Source: Austropuccinia psidii
Taxonomy: Eukaryota > Basidiomycota > Pucciniomycetes > Pucciniales > Sphaerophragmiaceae
Length of the DNA: 64,000 bases
Assembly: GCA_023105745.1 (NCBI GenBank)
Contig: JALGQZ010000013.1
Location: forward strand, 5,181,501 to 5,245,500
Direction: 5' to 3'
The translations under genes were made by a program, and so were the position numbers. Positions 1 to 11,160 of this stretch are shown here, piece after piece. The first letter of the stretch is position 1; each line of letters begins with the position of its first letter. The notes beneath the pieces were generated by a model. It did no database searches. It was not told the DNA's origin and saw nothing but the letters and a program-made list of their open reading frames with translations.

Positions 1-25
1 GCATCAATGACATGGAATCCAAAAG

Positions 26-229
26 ATGCAATGGCCCACTCACTCACCCAATCCAAACCAAATAGAGAAGTTGTGGAACATCATAAAGAGTGCCATCAGA
101 AAACTCTATCAACCACAAATGATTGGTGTATTACAGGTCACCATCCAATCAGAATGGGAGAATTCTCCTCATGGAGATTTGGACAACTTGCTACTCTCCA
201 TGCAACAGAAAATGGAAATGGTGATCTAA
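26..229 (+). pseudogene. Tc1/mariner-like transposase, C-terminal fragment
   Basis: The frame carries the motif WPTHSPNPNQIEKLWNIIK, which matches the hallmark WPxxSPDLNPIExLW block around the last catalytic acid of DDE/D transposases of the Tc1/mariner (DDE_3) superfamily. Only about 67 residues to the natural stop remain, and a stop codon (8-10) lies just upstream in the same frame, so the copy is cut by the window edge and already broken. In life such a protein cuts and pastes its element into TA sites. Whether it belongs to the terminal repeat ending at 2571 cannot be told. Confidence 0.75.
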
Positions 230-1179
230 CATCTTACTAGGACCACCACCCTTTTATGGTTGGTTTTCTCTTGCTCTGTTAACTTATTTCACTTTAATTT
301 AACTAATGAGTTTGTTTTTTATTTTGTTTAGCTTTTGTCATTATTAAGTATTTTTCTTACCCTTGTGTTGTTGAAATCAGATAAAATGAAATGATTTAAC
401 CAAAACACTTTGAGAACGTAAATTGACTTTTGGAAAGCTACATCATAAGGTCACAGTGATCTTGTCACATTGATGTTTCATTTAGCATATAACTGAGCAC
501 TACTTTCTACTTGAGCCATATTAGAAAATATTTCTTATTCCAATTTTTACTTCCTTTACATTTCATATCTTAATTATTATTAATGAAGTTAAGAATTATT
601 TCAGTTCATGACTGAAACCAATATATCCCACATTGTACTATTATTTTGATCAGTTAACTGACCCATTGTTCAAACAGCTTTGCTCTAAAAAGTTGGTATT
701 CTTTTATTCCTCTACAATGTAAGGAGGAGAATAAGTGTACTGTTGAGGTACTTACTATTCTCTTTACTAAACCCATTGTATGCTGTGGTATTCCATACTA
801 TTTTTTTCAGTTTGTCTTAATGAAAAAATAAAGATATAAAAATTACAAGTAGTATTTTATTTTTTTAAAAAATTGAATTCAGAAGGGATTTTTAATCACA
901 TACAATAAAGAGTTGATAGAATGGGGTGAAAGGTGGAAATAAAATGGGTTATAAAGAAGAAATTAGACAGTACAAGTCTCACTGTAGTATTAAAGAAGGT
1001 GTTTACAGAGGTTTCACAAGAGTGTAATGTAAAAAAAAACTAGGACTACATAATCAATGACATCATTTCCCAAAACTTCCTCACAATCTAAAAAAACTCA
1101 ATCAAAATATAGGTCACATGATTCAACACCACCAAACCTTATTTCATAATAACATCACATGACAAAAACCCAAACTTGA

Positions 1180-1242
1180 GACTTGGAAAAATTCCAAGTC
1201 CCCTATTTTTCAACACTCCCCTGGAGCCCCAAACACTATAAG
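1180..1242 (+). promoter_or_regulatory. Palindrome followed by TATA-like box
   Basis: GACTTGGAA (1180-1188) and TTCCAAGTC (1192-1200) are perfect inverted arms around AAA. A TATAAG block follows at 1237-1242 and then a C/T-rich run at about 1249-1262. This arrangement resembles a core promoter with an upstream dyad, possibly inside an old solo LTR. No coding sequence follows, so function is inferred only from layout. Confidence 0.3.
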
Positions 1243-1406
1243 TAGAGGTCCTTTCCCCCCTCAAATTTTTTTTCTCTCATGGCCCAGACAGAGGCTCATC
1301 ACAAAAACATAAATTCTCAATATTTTTTCTGAGGGAAATCCCCTCCATCTATCCACATTATCCTGACTTGTTTTAGAAATGCTCAGTAGCTAAGCTTTGA
1401 AGCATA

Positions 1407-1673
1407 GTTATCCCATCCCCATTCCTAAATTTTTCTCAGTAGCCGAGCGCAGTAGAATTTTCTGAGTAATTCTTAGTTGATGGTAGTTAACAGTTGGTCT
1501 ACATTCATTCATAAATTCTTCTCATTGCCTATCCCTTTAATAGTGTTATCCCCATTCCTGAATTTTTCTCAGTGTCCAAGCTCAGTAGCATTGTCTGATT
1601 AATTTACAATTAATAGTAGCTAACAGTTGATCTAAATTAATTCATAAATTCATCCCATTGATTATCCCCTTAA
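1407..1673. repeat. Imperfect tandem duplication, period about 138 bp
   Basis: Two diverged copies start at 1407 and 1545. Both carry in order TTATCCC, CCCATTCCT, TTTTTCTCAGT, CAGTAG, a TAGTWRYTAACAGTTG block, TTCATAAATTC and a final TATCCCYTTAA. This is direct evidence of a local duplication. Function is unknown. Confidence 0.7.
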
Positions 1674-2550
1674 AAAAGTAGTAGTAGTGTCTGTTATCCC
1701 AAGTTATCATGATAAAATTATTGAACACTCAAAAAAATAGCAGTGTCTTTTTATTATTAGTTTATCATATTATAAACAGTGTTATCATCAATATTGAAAA
1801 TCCCTCAAGGTGTTACTGTTCTAATTAAAGGAATTAAAAAAAGTCTTTTCCCTAGTTTTAACTTATTATTTATTTGTGTTAAGGTTTACTGAACCATTGT
1901 TTCCAGATCAAACAAATTCTGATAGAGTCTGTTGATCATACTTGTCTGACTAACCACCATCATATAAATAAGTTGATTTTGAACTCAAGTTAAGATAATT
2001 CAGCATTATTAGAAAGGGAATTCTAGAGTATTCTAGCATACAAGCAGAGAAATGGTTACAAGATTGAACAGCAATTCAAATCCATTTACTTGTAATTTCC
2101 CCTTCCAGGTACTGCCTCATTTTATCCCACACAAAGGGAGTTCTCACAATGCTTATTAACCTATGAGCTTATTAATTAGTATACATTTTAGTATAAAACA
2201 ACATAGTGACTTATTAAATTAATTTATAAATACATTAAGCAAAAAGACCAGGTTAATTCTATTTCTATCTATTCTATTCTATAAGGTATATAAATTTAGA
2301 CCAATATATGTATAATGTCAGTTATTGCTACTGGCTATCTTTCATTGCAATAGAAAGAAATTTTTAACTAAACTCTTGCACACATATTGTTTAGAAACCC
2401 AAAAATTAAGGTTTCTTGACTTGAATATTGTCTTTTTTACTTATTTTTTTTGGGGTTTTTTGGAAATTGAAATCTTTACTTTGACTTGTGCCCATGAGAC
2501 TTTTGGCTTCCCAGCCAAAAAAATACAATGCACTTTTTTTTAATTGTTTT

Positions 2551-2573
2551 CATACTTTTGGCAGGGCACTGTA
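2551..2573. repeat. Tc1/mariner-type terminal inverted repeat end with TA target site
   Basis: Read on the minus strand from 2571 the sequence starts CAGTGCCCTGCCAAAAGTAT, very like the CAGTGCCTTGCAAAAGTAT end of many Tc1-like elements, and it abuts TA (2572-2573), the obligatory target dinucleotide. The matching left end was not found in the window, so this is a lone right end. Confidence 0.65.
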
Positions 2574-2868
2574 CAACACAATAGTACACAGCAGAGCTGT
2601 ACATTTTAGATACAAAAAAATAATTGTGAAAAAAATAGAGCTAAAAGTGCAAGCATTCTATGATGCTTTGAAACATAGAGGGTCCCTGTTGACTCTTGAA
2701 GCTTATACTGAGCCTTTCCTGGTCTGGGAGTAGGGGTTTTTTCACAGACAGCCCCTCCGACAGGCATTACTTGAACTATTGGGTTTGGGAGGCACCCTTA
2801 TTTCCTCCATCTTCAAGAATTCTATTGATCTTCAAATGTCACACAAGAGTAAGTTAGCAGACAAATGT
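2572..2868 (+). pseudogene. Unclassified reading frame, left part, broken by GypB-1
   Basis: Immediately after the Tc1-type end a frame reads through to the GypB-1 insertion with one TAG (2731-2733) that could be a decayed CAG. Residues such as LKVQAFYDALKHRGSLLTLE and PLRQALLELLGLGG look protein-like. Removing GypB-1 and one copy of its 5-bp TSD continues the same frame at 22026-22115, giving a CxxC motif (KCFQCS) across the junction. I do not recognise the family. A resemblance to the region before the CxxC of KDZ transposases was considered and is weak. It is a gene or transposon relic cut first by a Tc1-like element and then by GypB-1. Confidence 0.45.
2864..2868. repeat. Target-site duplication of GypB-1 (left copy)
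   Basis: AATGT here is repeated exactly at 22021-22025, flanking both outer ends of GypB-1. Confidence 0.9.
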
Positions 2869-5040
2869 TGTAAGATTTGTCTATGAAACTCTTGATAATA
2901 GTAGCAATATCAAGAGTACTATGATGGTCCTCAGTAGAAAAATATAATGTAATAAAATATTACAACCACAAATTTCAATATAATTATTAAAAATAATTAT
3001 ATAAAAAAATAAGTTTAATTATTATTATAAAAAATATAATAATGAAAAAAAACATAATAATTATAATAAATTATAATTATTCTATTATTGTTATAGTCAC
3101 TGACAATTATAGCAATAAGAAGTGTAAAGCTCTTAATGAGAAAATTACACGTGGAAAATATAAATATTTAACCACTTATAAATAATATAAATATTATTTA
3201 TAAAAGAATTATAACACACACTGTGCAGAAATAATTCTTATAGAAAAATTCTATATAAAAAAACTAATACTAGATAAAAAAAGATATAGAATTTTAGAGA
3301 AAACTTACTTATAAGATTTATTTAATACAATAAGTCAAAAACAACAGTTATTATATTAAATAATAATTATAAGTTAAAAACACACCAAAAATCAATAAAT
3401 TTAAAGATAAAACCACTTTTTATAATAAATATAATGATTAAAGAGTTTTTGAGAGGAATTTGTGGATTTTAAAAGATATTTAAGATGATAATTTTATATA
3501 ATAAAATTTATTATAGATGATTAAAACAATAATCTGAATTCTATGACTTCAATTCTTTAATTTTAATAAATAAAGAATAAAAATAACTTAAGAATTACTT
3601 TTAATAATAAGATTTTATATTTAATAAAACTTTACCTGTTCAAATTTCTAATATGATTGGATTGATAATGAATGATGGACAAAAACATTGATGAAAAGAC
3701 TCTTTTTATGTCTTCAGCGCAGCTCTTATGATTCATAATGAATATAGAGGGCGTGCTCAGGTAAAAGCTGAAAAACCATGCTTTAAAAATAAAGTTCTTA
3801 ACTTAAGGTAACTTTTTTTTAATTCCAATTTAAAGTTGCCAGTGTTATTCTTAACTCCATGTAACTTTAATCCTCATTTAAACTAATTATTTTAAGTTTT
3901 TAATATAAATAAGCTTATTTATATTAAAGTTCATCACATGAACAACTTAAAAATAGAGTTTCAAGCAGAAATCTCTTAAACTCAATTTTTAATTAATTTT
4001 TAAAGAAATCATAATTTTCTTTGAGCTTAATTAAAAGAGTAAATTTCCAGGCTAATTATCTTGGAAATTTATATATGAAAGATACTTAAAATTTAATTGA
4101 TATGTAGATAATATTAAATTGTAAGCTGTGTGAAACGTTCAAGCAAATCCATTAAGAATTGTATTTCTAATGCATTTTCAAAGTTATTGCTATTTTTCCA
4201 TGTAAAATAGCAATACACACCAAACCTTAAGTTTTGATAAGGTTTTAATGCTTGAAACCTTAAAGTTTTAAGCTTATTTAAGCTTTGACAGTTCATAAAA
4301 CCTTGATTTCAAGCCTGATTATTGGGATTTACCCTTTGGCAGCTTCAAATTCCTGTCCAATTTGGGATAAAACCAGTTTAAACCATGAGGTTGGATCAAA
4401 TTCTAATACTAAAATTTAAATAAGGTTAAAAATCCTCCAATACAGGTGGACTACCTTAATTGAATCCTTGCAGATCCAAGAAGCTGGGTACCCCAGCTCT
4501 ATTTGGTCTTTTTCCTTTGTCCCACCTTTCTGCCTGGATTTTGCCCTTTTATTTCTTTAAAGCCATACTATGGCCTTAAACCCTTTTAAATTGAGCTCAC
4601 GCAGAATTTACATTCTGTATGGCAAATCCTTAGCCAATTCAGTAAATATACACCACACCTCAATTTTAACTAAAGTTTTGGTAAGTTTGCATAAACCTTA
4701 TGCAACTTTAAATTTAAGCTTAATTAAGCTTAAATTTAACAATTTCAAAAAAATGTTAAAAAAGTTACATTAGTACTGTGCAATTCTTAGATCTTCCAAT
4801 AACATAAAAAATAAGTGTTTTTGGGTGTAACACCATATGGGTGTACCCTAGGTTATTTTTGGTGTAGAATCCAAAAATGACATAATAGTTATAACTTTGT
4901 TTTTCCAAAAAAAATTTATACTTATTTTTTATTATTTTTTATTTTACATTCAACTAAAAAGTCTGTTTAAGACAAAATTAACTGTTTATAAAATCATTTG
5001 TGGCCTTATGGGTATGTCATACATACCTCACAGGCTCACA
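2869..5040 (-). repeat. GypB-1 3' LTR (left, intact)
   Basis: This 2172-bp copy aligns end to end with the interrupted right LTR (10167-11160 plus 20851-22020). It starts TGTAAG on the plus strand and ends GCTCACA. In element sense a TATA-like ACATAAAAAGAG block and a CAG|GTAAAG splice-donor-like site (3636/3635) lie inside it. The spaced open frames seen in it, such as 4570-4773, recur in the other LTR and are not genes. Confidence 0.93.
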
Positions 5041-5052
5041 TTCCCTACCACC
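5041..5052 (-). promoter_or_regulatory. GypB-1 polypurine tract
   Basis: Read on the minus strand, GGTGGTAGGGAA abuts the 3' LTR start. A purine run here primes plus-strand DNA synthesis in LTR elements. GypA has the comparable AGAGGGAGGGTA at the same place. Confidence 0.65.
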
Positions 5053-5518
5053 AAAAAGAAATTGTACTACAATTTTTCTTCTGTAGTATACCATCAAACA
5101 AATGGAATCTGCCATTATCATAAGATGTTTTCGAAATATCATCCAGAGAATTAGCCAAGGCTACCTCTTTACAATCTTTGTCAAGTAGAGCAGTAAGAAT
5201 ATGACATTTTTTATCTTGCTTGTAGCTTTCTCTAACTTCTTCAAATAATTCTGTTCCAACATCTGTGATATTAATTCCTTCAATTGGAATTTGAGGTTCT
5301 GCACTTGTAGGAACATAGGCAGGGTTATCAGGTGTTTTTGGTAATACCCATCTACTTAACCCATCAGCATTCCTGTGAATATTTCCAGCTTTATGTACTA
5401 TGGTCATATTGCCTCTATACTCCTGTATAGCAATCTGCCATCTTAACATGTGTCTGTTTGGAGTCTTCATGTTAAGAAGTGATTTTACTGCATTACAATC
5501 AGTAATTACATCGAACAC
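5045..5518 (-). pseudogene. GypB-1 RNase H end and inter-domain region, integrase missing
   Basis: The 157-residue frame begins in the RNase H-like domain ([20 protein letters not shown] and the ending NADGLSRW), then the spacer that normally leads into the integrase zinc region. At FHLFDGI the protein stops matching the family pattern and runs within about 15 residues into the polypurine tract and 3' LTR. The whole integrase, and any domain after it, is deleted. It is in frame with 5534-6385, separated by one TAA where a Tyr codon is expected. This copy could only have moved with enzymes supplied by a relative. Confidence 0.88.
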
Positions 5519-5533
5519 ACTACCATCAAGATA

Positions 5534-6385
5534 TTAATGAAGTTTTTCCAGAGCCCAAACAAGGCAAAGGCACTCCATTTGGCTAGCTCCATATCTGGCC
5601 TCAATAGGTTTAATTTGTCTTGAAATAAAAAAAATTGGACCTTCATAAGGTTTGTCATTGACAATTTGAACTTGATGAAGAGCAGCTCCTAAACCATCAC
5701 CACATGCATCAATATACAGCTTGAAAGGAAGTTTCCAGTCTAGCATCAATAATAATGGTGCATTGGTCAAGGCATACTTGATTTTATCATATGCTTGAAT
5801 TCTCTCCTGTGTCATTTCAAAAACAGTTTGTTGATCACAAATTCTGTATAATGATCTGGCATGGATTGCAAAATATTTAAGGTGTTGCCTGTAATAACTG
5901 GCAAATCCTAATAAAGACATCATTTCTTTTTTGTTCTGGGGAATTTGTTTCAGTAAAACTGCAGCCACTTTGTTTTTATCAACACCAAGGCTTAGTCCTG
6001 AGACTACATGTCCTAGATCTTTTAACTCATGAAACCCAAAATTACATTTTTTAAGAGAAATTTTCATGTTCACTTGTTGAATTTTCTTAAGTACTAATGA
6101 AAGTCTCTCTAAATGTAATTTCCAGGTTTCTGAACAAATGATAATGTCATCAATATAAATGATTAACCATCCCTCTGATAATTCATATGGGAAGATAGTA
6201 TTCATCATTCTTTGGTAATGAGAGGGTGCATTTTTAATACCAAAAGGCATCCTCAAATATTCATAAATACCACAATGAGCAATTATTCTCAATACTTTCC
6301 TAGCATGAGGTGTTAAAACATTCTGATGGAAGCCTCCAAGAGCATCCATAGAAGTAATAAACTTTCCTTTGGATAATTGAGTCAA
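5534..6385 (-). pseudogene. GypB-1 reverse transcriptase palm/thumb and RNase H
   Basis: The 283-residue segment starts in the RT domain ([14 protein letters not shown], then [11 protein letters not shown]) and holds the active-site box IIYIDDIII near residue 75, then the thumb ([13 protein letters not shown]) and the start of the RNase H domain ([16 protein letters not shown]). RT copies the element RNA into DNA, and RNase H removes the RNA strand. It is one frame away from the upstream Gag-RT frame, with the shift at about 6385, so the polyprotein is broken in the middle of RT. Confidence 0.9.
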
Positions 6386-9300
6386 AGCCCATGGATTCTA
6401 GGGATTGGATACCTGTCTGGAATAGTATAGGTATTCAGTGCTCTAAAATCACCAACCATCCTTGACTTATCATTATGCCAAGTAATGATCACTGGAGTTG
6501 TGACTTCCACTTCCTCATTGTGTCCAACGTTTCTAAGAACTCCCAGTTTCATTAGTTCATCAATATGAGTTTCTAATGCTTCTCTAGCCCTAGGGCTAGC
6601 TGGGTAAGATGGTCTCCTTAATATTGGAGGATAAGGTCTCTCCACATTAAGCATGATATCCACTTCATGGCCTTTTATAGCCCCAAGTGGTTCATTATCA
6701 GAAGCAAAGGCTTCTCTATATTGAAATAAAATTTCAATAAGTTCTTCCTGCATTTCTGGTGTTAATTCAGGACTAATTTGTGCTTCACTTAACTGATCTG
6801 ACACAAATTTTTCTTTATTAACATTTTTTACTTGTTGAATGACAGTAATTTCTTTTCTTTCTAGAGAAAAAGCAAATTTTTGCCTTTTATTTTCCCCTAT
6901 AGTGAAATACCTGTCCTTATGATTATTAATATCAATACCATAGATATTGAGATAATCATTTCCAAGTATAAAGTGTTGTGAAGTACAATTATTCATAACA
7001 ACAAATTCAGCTTTCAATCTTATACTCCCTGCAGGATGAGGAAATATTATTGCTGCTTCAAATATACCCAAAGGGTGCATGTTCTGGCTAGAACTTCTGA
7101 ATTTTACACCTTCAATTGGCATCAACTTGTCTTGCCAATTGGTATAAATTTTGTCAAGATAATCTTTTCCAACACAAGTGCAGAAAGCACCTGAGTCAAG
7201 ATGTATCTTGGCTTCTGTGTTATTTATCACAATATTAGTGATACAAGATGACCCAGCTGTATAACCTTTACCTCTGGCAGGTTTGGTTTTTTGCATTTTG
7301 GCATCTTGCACATGTATGAGATCCATACATTCATCACTGTACTGTGGTAAGTGAGTATGTACCTCAGTGACCTCAAAAGAAACATTAATATTTTCTATAC
7401 CAAGTTCTTCTAATGCTTCTTCTTCTTCTGAAGGTTCAGAATCACTTTCATGTAAAGTTACATCAGTTTCTTTTGTGTCTTCCACTTTTTCAACATTTAT
7501 CTCATTGACTCTTGTCTTTTTTGGACAAGTGTTTGCTAAATGAGATGTACTTCCACATTTATGACATTTCAAAGGAGGTCTGTCATGTGGTTTATTTGGT
7601 TTTGAAATTGGTTTCCCACTAGTCTTGTTGTCTATTGGGGGTTTATACCAATTTCTTCCAATTTTTGTTCTAGTAGTGATATCCTCCATAGAATTGATAT
7701 AATCCTCTGTAGAGCAAGGCTCAATAAATCTGCTTCTTATAGCATGCTCAAGGTCACCACCACACTTTCTTAATATCCTTTTATGTACCATTGGTTCAGA
7801 CATATCAGGATGAATGACAGTTAATCTGTCCTTCTGTTTAAGAAACCAAGTCATGGGCCTGTCCCTCTCAATATTAAAAATGGCTTCTTCAAAAGAATTT
7901 TCCATTCTAAATCTCCAGGAATCATTTGCCCATTTGGAAATAATTTGTTCTTTCCACCAAGGCCAAGAATGTTTACCATGGTCTTTTCTCACTTTATAAT
8001 ACCATTTCTTTGCTGATTTGGTAAATAATGAGTGTAATCTGGAACTTATGTATTCATCTGGTATGTTAAAGTCTTCTTTGAACATATCAATTGTTTTCAT
8101 AAATTCCATATGATTATATTCTCCTTCACCACTGAAGTTTGGCCATTCCTCTAATCTTGGAATGTCCTTAAAATCCCAAGCAGTTTCCACATCATGACTT
8201 GGAATTGTATGATTTAAATCATTATTCAAGTTAAGAACATTTCTGTCAAGAAATGGTGTGGATTGCCTTGGCAATTCATTTTTTGGTGATATATTATTAA
8301 TACTTGATTGAATATCTTCTTCCAATTCAAGTATTGCTTTATCACTTTTTTCCAATTGTTCTTGAAAAAGAGCTGCATTGTGACCAGTCAAATTTTCCAA
8401 GTTTTTAACTTGTATTTTCAATTCTCTTAACTGTCCAGTTATAAAAGAAATTGAATTCTCGTCTGTCTGATTGAGTAAGGTAACTTTAGATGCAAGTCTT
8501 TCACATATTTGCGTCAAATACACAATATTCTCTTTATTAACATTTTCAAGGCCAATAATGGTCTTTTGTTGCTCTTTGACTTTTAAAATGTCATTACCCA
8601 ACTTCTGTTGGACATAATCAAATTCTTTAAATTTTGTCATAATTTCTTTATTACAAGATTCAAAATGAGTCACAAGTTTTACAAGATCTATTTCTTTGGG
8701 AAAGATTGGTTCAATCTTTCCTCCTCCTTGTTTTTGAATTCCATCAAGGTTCTTGCCATATTGAACACATTGTCCATGGCTGTCTTTTCCTTCTTTGGGA
8801 TTCTGTAATTCTGAGGGTAAGGCTTGTTCCACTTGGGCTTGGGCTTTCCCTTTGCCTTTTGTTTGCCCTTTTGGTTGGTCTTTGGGGCTGGCTTGGGCTT
8901 GTTTGGCACTTGTTGAGGCGGATTTTTGCTGGTGGATGCTTGGGGAGCTTCCACTGGGCTGTTTTCCTTGCCTTGAGCCAACTTCTCCTTCTGATCCTCT
9001 GATAACATGCTTTGGTTTTTCAACCAAGCTTTTATCTGTTGGACTTGTGCTTTGACAGACATGGGTGTTCAACCCATCAGAAGATCTTGTGTCTTTTCTG
9101 GCCCCATGAACTTCTTCACTTGAAGATAAGAATTCATGGTGCCTATCCAAATACTGGGGAGAAGTTCCCACTCTTGTTGTTTTGAGGCCAGGAACCAGTT
9201 CTTCCATTGGGATTGATAAATTTCCACAGTTGCCTGTTGGAAATGGTTCAGGTCTAACAGCAATAGCAGTTAAGTCAGCTTCTGGACTCTCAATAATAGG

Positions 9301-9468
9301 CTCAAAGGTGCTGGCTAACCTTTAGGAACTGGTGGAAATTCTGGCATCCTCCATTTTTGCCTCTCCTCTGGGAAGACATTCTTGCCTTTTTGATTTGTGG
9401 CTGGAATGTCCTGGTCCAGATCCATTTGATTGGATGGAGTAATTACTTCCACTTCTAGTAGGAGTCAT
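6382..9468 (-). pseudogene. GypB-1 Gag-protease-RT N-terminal frame
   Basis: The frame from the ATG at 9468 is open apart from a TAA at 9324-9322 (codon 49, probably CAA to TAA). From 9207 it is open for 941 residues. In order it has a basic, Lys/Gln-rich Gag N-terminus, a coiled-coil-like Leu/Glu/Lys stretch, a capsid-like Gag core (EEWPNFSGEGEYNHMEFMK, KHSWPWWKEQIISKWAND), a CX2CX4HX4C zinc knuckle (CHKCGSTSHLANTC, about 546 residues from 9207), an acidic linker, an aspartic protease (LDSGAFCTC, about 669) and the RT fingers (WHNDKSRMVGDFRALNTY). It ends by frameshift. Gag packages RNA and the protease matures the polyprotein. Confidence 0.92.
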
Positions 9469-10148
9469 TTCACAGCAATTTCAATAAAAAATAGAGTAGA
9501 ATTGAATTGAATTCACATGCAGGACCTTTAAAGGGTTCTTTGGTTATCAAACCCCTTGGTGCTTGGCTGGTTTGAATTTCAATACTGGACTCTGAGGCTC
9601 CAGAGTCTGAAGAATTTTCTCTGATGGAAGATACTAGAGAAATTAAAAATATAAGTTATTTTATCAAATAATAAAAATAACTCATAAACTCAACTTATTA
9701 AATAAAGTTGTTTAATGTAATTATATGGCAAATTACGTTAAAAATAAAGAAAAATGTCTAAGATAAAAGAAAAAAATGTTTTTAGTAAAGATTTTTTATT
9801 TGATTTATTATTTTCTTTAAAGAAATAATAATTATGCAATTAACAAGTTAATTAATGAAAATTGTATTATTATTCACTTTATACTAGAATAACTCAAAGA
9901 ATAAATTTCAAGTCTGTGATGTTGAAAAGCCATTAGTTACACAAAAGAAATTTATTCCAAGTCACTCAATAGTATATTGTTTCAAACAATATTCTTAAGA
10001 AGAACTAACTTCATTAATATTATAAAGATTATTTATAAGGGATAAGTCCCAAAAAAGCCAATATTAAGACACATATGCCAATTTTACGTCAAAAAATAGT
10101 AAAATAAGGTCTAGAATATGATTTATGTCCCAAAAATTGGTTTAAAAT
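9469..10148 (-). other. GypB-1 leader, with small upstream frame
   Basis: This is untranslated leader between the primer-binding site and the Gag ATG. A splice-acceptor-like TTTCTCTAG ends at 9634, followed by a short frame (ENSSDSGASESSIEIQ...) that ends just before the Gag ATG. The decayed GypB-2 copy keeps an alignable frame at 58846 onward. A small upstream protein or exon is possible, but the product is unknown. Confidence 0.5.
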
Positions 10149-10164
10149 CACGGCCAGGCCCCCA
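10149..10164 (-). promoter_or_regulatory. GypB-1 primer-binding-site candidate
   Basis: On the minus strand TGGGGGCCTGGCCGTG lies two bases inside the 5' LTR end. The same 16 bases occupy the same place in GypA-1 (12593-12608). The priming tRNA could not be named from memory. Confidence 0.6.
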
Positions 10165-10166
10165 AA

Positions 10167-11160
10167 TGTAAGGTTTTTCTATGGAACTCTTGATAAGAGT
10201 AGCAATATCAAGAGTACTATGACTGTCCTCAGTAGAAAAACATAATATAATAAAATATTATAAACACAAATTTAAATATAATTCTTAAAAATAATTATAT
10301 AAAAAAAGAAATTTAATTATTATTATGAAAAATATAATAATAATAATAATAATAATAAATTATAATTATTCTATTATTGGCATAGTCACTGACAGTTATG
10401 ACAATAAGAAGTGTAAAGCTCTTAATGAGACAATTACACATGGAAAATATGAATATTAACCACTTATAAATAATATAAATATTATTTATAAAAAGAATTA
10501 AACACACACTGTGCAGAAATAATTCTTATAGAATAAAAATTCTATATAAAAAACCTAATACTAGATAAAAAAAGATATAGAACTTTAGAGAAAACTTACT
10601 TATAATATTTATTTAATACAACAAGTCAAACAACAACAGTTATTATATTGAATAATAATTATAAGTTAAAAACATGCCAAAAATCAATATTTTTCAAGAT
10701 AAAACAACTTTTCATAATAAAAATTATTATTAAAGAGTTTTTGAGAGGAATTTGTGGATTTTGAAAGATATTTAAGATGATAATTTTATATAATGAAATT
10801 AATTATAGGTGATTACAACAATAATCTGAATTCTATGACTTCAATTCTTTAATTTTAATAAATAAAGAATAAAAATAACTCCAGAATTACTTTTAATAAT
10901 AAGATTTTATATTTAATAAAACTTTACCTGTTTAAATTTTTAATATGATTGGATTGATAATGAATGATGGACAAAAACAGTGATGAAAAGACTCTTTTTA
11001 TGTCTTCAAAGCAGCTCTCATGGTTCATAATGAATATAGAGGGCGTGCTCAGGTCAAAACTGAAAAACCATGCTTTAAAAATAAAGTTCTTAGCTTAAGT
11101 TAACTTATTTTTAATTCCAATTTAAAGTTACCAGTGTTATTCTTAACTGCATGTAGCTTT
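10167..11160 (-). repeat. GypB-1 5' LTR, part next to internal region
   Basis: These 994 bp match the first part of 2869-5040, including the paired motifs CTCTTGATAA and CAATATCAAGAGTACTATGA. It has an expanded AAT run near 10326-10358 not seen in the other LTR. GypA-1 interrupts it at 11160 and it resumes at 20851. Confidence 0.92.
11156..11160. repeat. Target-site duplication of GypA-1 (left copy)
   Basis: GCTTT is repeated at 20846-20850. The uninterrupted site survives in the other GypB-1 LTR near 3861-3870 (CATGTAACTTTAATCC), which confirms the insertion. Confidence 0.92.

Larger units (their letters stand above)
230..2379. other. AT-rich stretch without a recognisable gene
   Basis: I find no convincing reading frame here. 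The part near 970-1700 looks like a promoter or LTR relic: a perfect 9-bp-arm palindrome, a TATA-like block, a pyrimidine-rich tract and an imperfect tandem repeat, each listed separately. The rest is featureless AT-rich DNA. Confidence 0.5.

Noticed and set aside
4570..5154. Frames of 67 and 85 residues in the GypB-1 LTR region
   Set aside because: The first has a matching frame in the other LTR (21551-21754), and both consist of LTR sequence without protein features.
8608..9062. Open frames in other phases across GypB-1 Gag, including a 124-residue Lys/Gln/Pro-rich one
   Set aside because: They overlap the low-complexity Gag N-terminus, and no second copy keeps them. GypB-2 breaks them, unlike the GypA accessory frame.
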